A stretch of 64,000 nt of DNA from positions 1 through 64,000 of the forward strand of contig NZ_AUMC01000006.1 of NCBI RefSeq assembly GCF_000443995.1, read 5' to 3'. Under the pieces are notes generated by a model that worked only from the letters and a program-made list of their open reading frames with translations, searched no databases and was not told the DNA's origin. Of this stretch, positions 54,747 to 63,300 are shown piece by piece. The translations under genes and the position numbers were made by a program. How positions within the stretch are numbered: position 1 is the first letter of the stretch; each line of letters starts with the position of its first letter. The DNA is from Bacteriovorax sp. BAL6_X. Its GTDB lineage: Bacteria; Bdellovibrionota; Bacteriovoracia; Bacteriovoracales; Bacteriovoracaceae.

Positions 54747-57700
54747 CTATTTCACTTTTGGAGACAGTTGCAGTAACCTCTCCATCGCTTTTGGATCATC
54801 TTTTAATGTAAAGCTCAGCTCAACTCGTTGTGACTGTGAACAACTATACTCGCCACATTTCATGTCTTCGTTTGCAAGTGGTACTGCAAAACTCGCCGGC
54901 TTTCTTTCTTCAACAATAAACCCTTTAGGCTCAATTAGTTCTGCTGCAATCGATTCATTTTGTCTTTCGATTACCGTCTCAAGAGGAATCGGTCTTGAGA
55001 AACCATACCCAATCGACTTCGTCACATTTCTCATATAGAACTTATATGGGTAGTTCATACCATCGCTATAAATATAATTCGAAATAGCTAGGGCACGACG
55101 TGATGATAAGTTTAAGTTATAGTTATACGAGTAAGCTTCTGCCATCATTGGGTCAAGGGCCTTACCAGCAAATAGTGGTGAGGCGTGACCTTCAACATTG
55201 AAGCTATCAAGTTGCTCTCTTACTGTATCATCAGCAAATAAAACTTCAGAATATAGTGGAATAAGCGATTTAAGCTTCTTCTTAGCATGCCTACTTAGTC
55301 TTGAAGAACCTGTTTCAAAAAGTAAGTTCTTATCCATTAGAAGTGTTACGTTACCTGTTTTTGGATCAACCGCTGCATCGATATTATTATTTCTAAATTT
55401 GTCAGCAAGATTTCTCGCAATATTTGCACGTAAGTTCTTCTTCTGATCTTCAACTTTTTTTGCAATCTTCTTAACTTGCTTCATGAAGTCTTTCTTATCA
55501 TTAACTTCAGCTAGACATGAATTAAGCTTCTTATTAGCACCATCAAGTCCGTTACCAAGCTCTGTGACTTTCTGATTCAAGATACTTGATCCAGACTCAC
55601 AAGCATTTAGGTCTTCACCAAGAGAGGCGATTTTACGGCCAAGATTACCATTTTCATCATTCTTATTAGCAAGAGCATTTTGTAGGTCACTTACCTCTTT
55701 ACCAAGTCCTGCAACCTTCCCTTTTAAATCATTATTTTCTTTACCAAGACCAGCTAGCTCACCCTTAGCTTTTCCAAGAGCGTCTTTAAGACCACCTATT
55801 TCTTTGCCCATACCGGCAAGTTTACCTTTTGCTTGCCCTAGAGCTTCTTTAAGTCCACCGTTCTCTTTACCAAGTCCAGCAAGTTTACCTTGTGCCTTAC
55901 CAAGAGCTTCTTTAAGTCCACCATTCTCTTTACCAAGACCAGCTAGCTCACCCTTAGCTTTTCCAAGAGCATCCTTAAGTCCACCGATTTCTTTACCCAT
56001 ACCGGCAAGTTTACCTTGTGCCTTACCAAGAGCTTCTTTAAGTCCACCGTTCTCTTTACCAAGTCCAGCAAGTTTACCTTGTGCCTTACCAAGAGCTTCT
56101 TTTAGGCCACCGTTCTCTTTACCAAGACCAGCTAGCTCACCCTTAGCTTTTCCAAGAGCGTCTTTAAGACCACCTATTTCTTTGCCCATACCGGCAAGTT
56201 TACCTTTTGCTTGCCCTAGAGCTTCTTTAAGTCCACCGTTCTCTTTACCAAGACCAGCTAGCTCACCCTTAGCTTTTCCAAGAGCGTCTTTAAGACCACC
56301 GATCTCTTTACCCATTCCGGCCATCTTACCTTTGGCCTGTCCAAGAGCTTCTTTAAGTCCACCTATTTCTTTACCCATACCGGCAAGCTTACCTTTTGCT
56401 TGCCCTAGAGCTTCTTTAAGTCCACCGTTCTCTTTACCAAGACCAGCTAGCTCACCCTTAGCTTTTCCAAGAGCGTCTTTAAGACCACCGATCTCTTTGC
56501 CCATTCCGGCCATCTTGCCTTTGGCCTGTCCAAGTGCTTCTTTTAGGCCACCGATCTCTTTACCCATACCGGCCATCTTACCTTTGGCCTGACCAAGGGC
56601 CTTCTTAAGTCCACCGATTTCTTCACCCATACCTTTCATCTTGCCTTTTGCCTGTCCTAGAGCTTTTTTAAGCCCTCCATTTTCTTCTGACATACCAGCA
56701 AGCTTCCCTTGGGCCTCTCCAAGAGCTTTCTTAAGCCCTCCGTTTTCTTCAGACATTCCCTTAAGTTTTCCCTTGGCCTCGCCAAGCGCCTTCTTAAGCC
56801 CACCATTCTCTTCAGACATACCAGCAAGTTTTCCTTGGGCCTGACCTAGAGCTTTCTTAAGTCCACCATTCTCTTCTGACATCCCCTTAAGCTTTCCTTC
56901 AGCTTGCCCTAGGGCATCTTTAAGTCCACCGTTTTGTGCCATTAGAGACTTCTTATCACCTTCAAGTTTACCTACCATCGCTTTTAAACGATCAACTTCC
57001 CCAGAAAGACCCTTATTCTTAGCGTCCCCTTGTGCAAGTTTAGATTGAAGGTTTTTAATATCACCTTTTAGGCCTTGGTTGTTTTGTTGTGAGCGAGCAA
57101 GGTTCGACTTAAGACCTTTAACATCCTCATTAAGCCCTGCAATCTTCCCATCACGAGCGCTAACATCAGCATTTAGTTTTTTGATTTGAGAGTCTTTTTG
57201 TGCTGTAAGAGAATCCATCGCCTGAGCGTGCTTACCTTTTAGATCCTTAATTTGATTATCATAGGCCATTTTCTGATCGGCCTTATTCTTTTCATATTGC
57301 TTTGTTAAATCTGTAAGCTCTCGCTTGTGATCAGAGTTTAACTTTGCAATTTGCGACTGAGCATCTTTTTTCACACCAGCAAGCTGCTTTTCCTTCGTAT
57401 CAAGTTCAGATTGATACTTCTTATTAAGATCAGCAATCTTTGATTCATATCCTGCCTTTTGCTTGGCCTCAGATTTTTTATGCATTTTTTCTAGATCAGT
57501 AATCTTCTTAGCGTGATCAGAGTTTAGTTTTGCAATAGTTTCTTGAGACTTTTTAATCGTTCCTGCAAGTTGAGCTTCTTTTGTATCGAGTTCAGACTGG
57601 TGCTTCTTATTAAGATTTGCAATTTTCGACTCATAACCCATTTTTGTATTCTGTTGCTGTTTTTGATGAGACTTTGTTAAGTCATCAACCTTCTTAGCAT

Positions 57701-60023
57701 GGTCAGAATTTAACTTTGCAATAGTCTCTTGAGACTTTTTAATCGTTCCTGCAAGTTGAGCTTCTTTTGTATCAAGTTCAGACTGGTGCTTCTTATTAAG
57801 ATTAGCGATTTGAGTTTCATAACCCATCTTCGTATCTTTTTCTTTCTTCTCATATGACTTTGTTAGATCCGAAACTTTCTTTGCATGATCTGCATTCATC
57901 TTAGCAATTGTTTCTTGAGACTGCTTTTTCTGACCAGCTAGTTGTTGGTCCTTTGAAGTAAGTTCAGACTGAAACTTCTTATTAAGATTGGCGATTTGAG
58001 TCTCATAACCCATTTTTGTGTCTTGCTGTTTCTTCTCATAAGACTTCGTGATGGTATCAACTTTTTTAGCGTGATCAGAATTAAGTTTTGCAATCGTATC
58101 CTTAGACTGTTTAATTTGTCCGTCTAATTGTTGTTGCTTGCTCGTTAACTCTGACTGATGCTTCTTATTTAGGTTTGCAATTTGAGTTTCATAACCCATT
58201 TGCGTATCTTGTTGCTTCTTCTCATATGTCTTTGTTAAGTCATTAACTTTCTTAGCATGATCAGAGTTTAATTTAGCGATGGTCTCTTGAGACTGCTTCT
58301 TTTGACCTGCTAGTTGCTTTTCCTTAACATCAAGTTCACCTTGATACTTCTTATTTAAGTCAGCGATCTGGGTTTCATAACCCATCTTTGTATTTTGTTG
58401 CTGCTTTTCATAAGTCTTTGTTAAATCAGTTACTTTCTTTTGATGATCAGAGTTAAGACGAGCAATTGTCTCTTGCGAGTTTTTCTTTTGACCCGCAAGT
58501 TGCTTATCTTTAGTATCAAGCTCTGCCTGAAACTTCTTATTCATATCAGCAACTTGTTTCTCGTAACCAGCTTTTTGTTGCTGCTTTTGTTTCTCAAAAG
58601 TCTTTGTAATATCCGCGACTTTATTTTGATGTTCAGAATTAAGGGTTTTAATCTCATGCTCTTTCGTTGAGATAATATTGGCGTATTTCTTATTAAGGTT
58701 ATCAACTTTTAATGTATGGTCTTGGTTTAGCTTTTGAACCTGCTGCTCTTGTGCTTTCTTTTGCTGAACAATCTCTTGCTCTAGCTTTTCTTGAGCAATG
58801 ATACGACCTTTGATTTCACGATTGGCCTTAGCAATAATTTCTTCATTCTTGCGCTTAACTTGTTGAAGTTCTTGAATTTTCTTTGTGTCTTCTGTTACCT
58901 TTTGAAGAGTATTTGCAAGTTTTGAGCGTACTTTAACAATTTCATTATTAACGAGTTTGTTTTCAGCTTGTTGCTCCTGTACTTTTTTCTGCTCAACTTC
59001 TAACTTTGTTTCAAGCTTAGTTTTAACCTGCGTGATTTGTTTGATATCTTTATTTTGCTTAGTAATTTCCTGTTCTAACTCTTTAAGCTTCTTTTCTTGT
59101 TGAGTTTTTACTTGCTCAACACTTGAAAGTGTTTCTTGGATTTTCTTTTTTTGTTCTTCAACTTGCTTCTTTTTCTTATCTAGCTCACCAACTTTAGTAT
59201 ATAAGATATTATTCTTATCCTGCGCCTTTGCAAGCATTGAATCACGTTCTTTAATCTGTTCTTCGAGATCCACTAGAGACTTCTCTTTGAATTCAAGAAC
59301 AGTTTTAATTCTCTTTTGTTCTTTTTCTTGCTCTTTAATTTTTTCTTTGGTTTGCTCAAGATTTTTTGAAAGTTTTTCATTCTCTTGAGATTTTTGCTTC
59401 ATCTCTTTTACGATTTGCTGGATTTTCTTTTGAAGTTCTTGTTCTTCTTTCTTTTGTCTCTCCATCATACGTGATAGTTTATCAAGCTGGGCCTCTTTAG
59501 AACGAAGGTCATCCTGATTCTTACGAATCTCCTCAAGACGCTTCTTCATTTCTTTTGCTTTTTCGTTAATTTCTTTCTTTAATTCTGTGTTTTCACGTGT
59601 GATCTTTTTAGACTTATATTTTTCTTTATCAAGCTGCTTTCCAACTTTTTCAACAATTGATTCTTTCTTTGTTTGATTTTCAACCATCTCTTCCATGATC
59701 TTCTTATTCTTTTCAAGTTTCTCAACAAACTTAGAAAGCTCGACCATTTTCTGATTAATCACGTTCTTATAATCAGTAACCTCAGTGATGGATTGCTCAA
59801 TTTCATTCTTGGCCTTAATTTCTTTGATTTTTTGTTCTTTGGATACCATTCCTTCAAGTTGTTGTTCGTGCTTCTTCTTTTCTTGCGCTTGCTGAAGAGA
59901 CTTAACACCAACCTTAATCATGGCAAAAACGAACATTACTAGGAATACAACTGCAACGGTTGTAAACATATCTGAATATGAACTCCAGATTGATCCGTCG
60001 TCTTTTCTTTCTTCTCTTTTCAT
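54747..60023 (-). CDS. Giant MotB-like stator protein with periplasmic coiled coil and OmpA-like domain
   Basis: The 1758-residue protein starts with a short cytoplasmic tail and one helix (SYSDMFTTVAVVFLVMFVFAM, about 15-36). Asp18 aligns with the ion-binding Asp32 of E. coli MotB (motif AxADFMTAMMAFFLVM). Residues 40 to about 1540 are almost all charged helix and predicted coiled coil. They contain eight 62-residue repeats (about 455-945) and nineteen 21-residue Gly-containing repeats (1033-1431). The C-terminus (about 1550-1700) is OmpA-like: LLFETGSSRLS, FNVEGHASP and NLNLSSRRAL, though the Asp of GHTD is replaced. Standard MotB is about 300 residues. AGGAT precedes the ATG. Confidence 0.88.
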   Translation of the reverse strand: MKREERKDDGSIWSSYSDMFTTVAVVFLVMFVFAMIKVGVKSLQQAQEKKKHEQQLEGMVSKEQKIKEIKAKNEIEQSITEVTDYKNVINQKMVELSKFVEKLEKNKKIMEEMVENQTKKESIVEKVGKQLDKEKYKSKKITRENTELKKEINEKAKEMKKRLEEIRKNQDDLRSKEAQLDKLSRMMERQKKEEQELQKKIQQIVKEMKQKSQENEKLSKNLEQTKEKIKEQEKEQKRIKTVLEFKEKSLVDLEEQIKERDSMLAKAQDKNNILYTKVGELDKKKKQVEEQKKKIQETLSSVEQVKTQQEKKLKELEQEITKQNKDIKQITQVKTKLETKLEVEQKKVQEQQAENKLVNNEIVKVRSKLANTLQKVTEDTKKIQELQQVKRKNEEIIAKANREIKGRIIAQEKLEQEIVQQKKAQEQQVQKLNQDHTLKVDNLNKKYANIISTKEHEIKTLNSEHQNKVADITKTFEKQKQQQKAGYEKQVADMNKKFQAELDTKDKQLAGQKKNSQETIARLNSDHQKKVTDLTKTYEKQQQNTKMGYETQIADLNKKYQGELDVKEKQLAGQKKQSQETIAKLNSDHAKKVNDLTKTYEKKQQDTQMGYETQIANLNKKHQSELTSKQQQLDGQIKQSKDTIAKLNSDHAKKVDTITKSYEKKQQDTKMGYETQIANLNKKFQSELTSKDQQLAGQKKQSQETIAKMNADHAKKVSDLTKSYEKKEKDTKMGYETQIANLNKKHQSELDTKEAQLAGTIKKSQETIAKLNSDHAKKVDDLTKSHQKQQQNTKMGYESKIANLNKKHQSELDTKEAQLAGTIKKSQETIAKLNSDHAKKITDLEKMHKKSEAKQKAGYESKIADLNKKYQSELDTKEKQLAGVKKDAQSQIAKLNSDHKRELTDLTKQYEKNKADQKMAYDNQIKDLKGKHAQAMDSLTAQKDSQIKKLNADVSARDGKIAGLNEDVKGLKSNLARSQQNNQGLKGDIKNLQSKLAQGDAKNKGLSGEVDRLKAMVGKLEGDKKSLMAQNGGLKDALGQAEGKLKGMSEENGGLKKALGQAQGKLAGMSEENGGLKKALGEAKGKLKGMSEENGGLKKALGEAQGKLAGMSEENGGLKKALGQAKGKMKGMGEEIGGLKKALGQAKGKMAGMGKEIGGLKEALGQAKGKMAGMGKEIGGLKDALGKAKGELAGLGKENGGLKEALGQAKGKLAGMGKEIGGLKEALGQAKGKMAGMGKEIGGLKDALGKAKGELAGLGKENGGLKEALGQAKGKLAGMGKEIGGLKDALGKAKGELAGLGKENGGLKEALGKAQGKLAGLGKENGGLKEALGKAQGKLAGMGKEIGGLKDALGKAKGELAGLGKENGGLKEALGKAQGKLAGLGKENGGLKEALGQAKGKLAGMGKEIGGLKDALGKAKGELAGLGKENNDLKGKVAGLGKEVSDLQNALANKNDENGNLGRKIASLGEDLNACESGSSILNQKVTELGNGLDGANKKLNSCLAEVNDKKDFMKQVKKIAKKVEDQKKNLRANIARNLADKFRNNNIDAAVDPKTGNVTLLMDKNLLFETGSSRLSRHAKKKLKSLIPLYSEVLFADDTVREQLDSFNVEGHASPLFAGKALDPMMAEAYSYNYNLNLSSRRALAISNYIYSDGMNYPYKFYMRNVTKSIGYGFSRPIPLETVIERQNESIAAELIEPKGFIVEERKPASFAVPLANEDMKCGEYSCSQSQRVELSFTLKDDPKAMERLLQLSPKVK
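55731..56927 (-). repeat. Nineteen tandem 63-bp units coding a 21-residue repeat
   Basis: Nineteen contiguous 21-residue units span codons 1033-1431 (exactly 1197 bases). Typical half units read GLKEALGQAKG and KLAGMGKEIG. Hydrophobic positions 2, 6, 9, 13, 16 and 20 follow 3-4 spacing, so each unit is three heptads, with Gly at several positions. Early units have SEEN, later ones GKEI or GKEN. Blocks of two and three units recur nearly identically, pointing to recent tandem duplication. Confidence 0.95.
57200..58690 (-). repeat. Eight tandem 186-bp units coding a 62-residue repeat
   Basis: The marker GYE(T/S)(Q/K)IA(N/D)LNKK recurs eight times at 186-base steps, near 58563, 58377, 58191, 58005, 57819, 57633, 57447 and 57261 (the last as AYDNQIKDLKGK). 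Between markers QETIAKLNSDHAKKV and LTKSYEK recur. A period of 62 is not a multiple of 7, so the coiled coil must contain stutters or hendecads in register in every copy. Outer borders are approximate. Confidence 0.9.
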
Positions 60024-60391
60024 AATCCTACCCTCGAACAGATCATAGGATAGCGATTTCTATAGTTTGTTAAAGACAATGGCCTGTGGCCATAAGAATT
60101 ATCTGACTAACTTAAATATTTACACGAACTTAACTAGGTAAAAGAACATTTTTGTTGCCAAAAACTAACTTGCAAGTTGAACACCAAAAGTGACAAATAT
60201 TGTGGCCAACGTAAATTATAGAGGCCGCTGCCCAATATCTGAGTCATGCGATCAATTTATTTCTTATCGATTTATCACCTAACCACCTAATAACTCATTT
60301 TATTTCATTATTACTGCGGCATATTTTAACCTTACTTTATATTAATCTTAAGTAGTTACGTGATTGAGACGATAACTATTTGGGATAGTAA
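60024..60391. other. Divergent intergenic region
   Basis: This 368-base AT-rich region separates the minus-strand stator operon from the plus-strand lipoprotein gene and must hold both promoters. I see no convincing consensus promoter pair, palindrome or RNA gene. Confidence 0.4.
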
Positions 60392-63300
60392 ATGAAGAAA
60401 TACATGGAACAGTTTAAATTCATTCTGATGTTGACGCTATTGCTTATGATGGCAAGCTCATGCGTACCTCAGGCAGCTAATAATCGCTCTACATCTAGCA
60501 GTGACAGCGATGGTGTAGAAGTAGAGATCAACGACCCGAGCTTTGAAGACTCAAGGGCCTATATTCAATATGCAGGAAATGCTTATGATTCTGTATTTGA
60601 AATGGATAATTACTTTGATGACAAGCTCACACTCAGAGGTCGTGGGATTCACAATTATGTGAAAGAGAATCTCAATAAAACATACTGTGCTATCGTTAAC
60701 TTCACTAGTATAGAAAGTGGTACCCCTCTTGTTGCAGTAGGATTTCCGCAGTACACAATCAATGTCTCTGAAAACTCTAAAGAATATTTCTTAAGATTTA
60801 CATATCGTACAATTGATAAGTCAATCACTCAAAGTTATTGTGACAATCTTGATGTTCAATCATTTATTGTTTCAAAGGCCCTAAATTCAACAAAAGTAAA
60901 ATACGATATCGATGATATTTGTCCAACATGTTCAAATATCACTACTACATCGGCCCCAATTCTTCTAACAACAAACGCAGGTGAGGATCTCACAACAGCA
61001 CTTGGAAACAGTATTTCGTTTAAATTGTTCTTCACGTATATCGGAACACCTGATAATGGAAACCTTTGCTCGCAAGACTCTCAATGTACAAGTAATGGAA
61101 GTGACTACTGCTGTCTAAACGGACAATGTGTTCAAGATTTATCAGCAAAAACAGAGAGTATTCCAAGTACAGTATTAAATGAGATTGACCTGAATCCATC
61201 AGCAATCTACAACTACCCTAATTACTATAATATTTGTACAACAGGTACAGTTCCTGGAAATGATCCTGATGATGAATATACTCCAGATGAAGAAGCTGCG
61301 ATTCGCTTTAATCGTTTAAAACAACTTTATCAGTGTACAACTCCATTTGATGGTGAGCGTGGTATTTGTACTACAATCTATGAGGGTGCTCGCACAGACC
61401 TAGAAGAAAATTACGAAACGAATATTGATGACACAAACTTTGCGACTACATATAAAGGAACAAAACCTTTTGCTAACTCTGTTCACGAAGTACGTTATCA
61501 AAATGGAGTTATCTACAAAGATGGTTCTGCAATTGTTCCTGGTACAGTGAGTATTTCCGGTGAAAATGATAATTTAACAGACACGACAAAACTTAAAATC
61601 ACAACTCCATATAGTGATACTAATAAGTATAAAAATCTAGAAATTGATGCCTACACGGATGTTTCATGTAAGCGTATAAACAATTTTCAGGCCCAATGCT
61701 ATAAAGTCTACAATCAAGGGCAAAATGAGGGTATGGCCACAGATCATTATCCTGGAACACAACGCTTTCAAATTCCGTATTACGCAAACCTAAGTAATAA
61801 ATTAGTTGTTAAAGTTGATGAAGTCACAAGAACACAGAATACTTCATGGACACTTTCTACAGGATCAATCAATGAGGTTGTCTTTGGAGAAAACTATATT
61901 GTTCAAGACTCACAAACAGTTAAGATTATCTTCTATGTTAACTTAACCACTTATCCGACTATCCTGACGTCTAAAGAAGCGGCCCAACAAGAAATCGCTA
62001 CATATTGTAAATGTTCACTTACACAATGTGCACTTGAAGAAGTTAGGGATACAAATGATGTGGTAGTTAATTACCAATGTTATTTAGTTTCGAATCAACC
62101 GGAGGCCCCTCTACAACAATCTTTTTACCTTTCAGCAAAAACTGCTCCTCAAAGGTACTTTGATAGTAACGGTGTCTCGAAAAAGGACTTAACATTAACA
62201 GATGTAATCCTTGAGCCAAACTTAGCGCAAGAAGGGACAGCATTCGCTTATACAAGTGGAGATAAGTCAAAACCTAATAATTTGAATGATTACGTTGGCT
62301 TTAATGAAATCTATGGAAGCTTTGACCTGACAAGTTCTGCAGCAAAAGCAGCAAAAGAAATTTCAGTTAATGAAGGGACAACTTATGATATCTTCGTTTC
62401 AGGTGGAAATTATTCAAGTTGTTCATCTTGTGGAAATGATTACTACGCTTCAAGTTTAAAATATCTACCAAATGAGTTCACAAATGGACCAGCTGGTTAT
62501 CAACCAGACCTAACCACTTCATCAAGAAAGAAGACGACAAAGTATCGTTCTGATGATTTTCTCTTTGGACGTGCCTGTTTTGTACCAGCAACAATGCTTG
62601 CTTGGACACATCAACCATACGAAGACCAACAGGATCAAAGACTTAATCGTATGAAGGCGCAACACTTCATGGTTGCTAACGGTTATGATCGCGACTGGTA
62701 TGGATTCAACTACGGATCAGTAATTGGATCATTCGATGGTGTAAAATGGTTTGCAGTTGGTTCAAAAAGAAGAATAAAGGCATCAAGTAATAAACTCTTT
62801 TTAGCAATTAATGCAAAATTCTCTGATCAAACAGTTGAAAATAGTTATTCAGTTACAGTACAAGACTCTGTAATCAATGGCAGTACGAATATACCTACTA
62901 CTGATTATCAAACAGATGGAGCGACTTGCCAGCAAGTTCATTCTTGTAACACTGATAATGAATGTGTTTCAGCACTAGGATGGGATTATGCTTGTGAGAA
63001 TATATCAACACTATCATCACCTTTTCCAAACTTTGATGTCAATGGAAACGAGATCCCACAAGAAAGTGATATTGACCGCCTGCTTTCCCTTACAGGTACA
63101 TTCTCAGGTGGAGTAAAAAGATGTGTTTACAGAGGCCGTGGAGCAGCTTGTCTTCCAGAATATAATACTGTTAACAACTCTTCTCAATCTTACACAACAG
63201 TTGGTTCTAAAAGACTACATGGTTGTTCATTTAACAATCACTGTCAGCCGCTTGAAGGTGCCAATAATGATAAATTCAATAATCGAATTTCGCGTAAAGC

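Noticed and set aside
54891-54905. RKPAS in the C-terminal region of the giant stator protein
   Set aside because: It fits R-x-P-A-S but uses different codons and lies near the end of a membrane protein rather than soon after a signal peptide; treated as chance.
55804-56592. A 262-codon plus-strand frame rich in Pro, Ser and Ala
   Set aside because: It is the mirror image of the Gly-rich 21-residue repeat array on the minus strand; its regularity comes from the 63-bp repeats.
53731-60023. Canonical Zorya anti-phage system
   Set aside because: The A and B subunits resemble ZorA/ZorB, but no ZorC, ZorD or ZorE gene is adjacent, and the long tail is on the B subunit instead of the A subunit.
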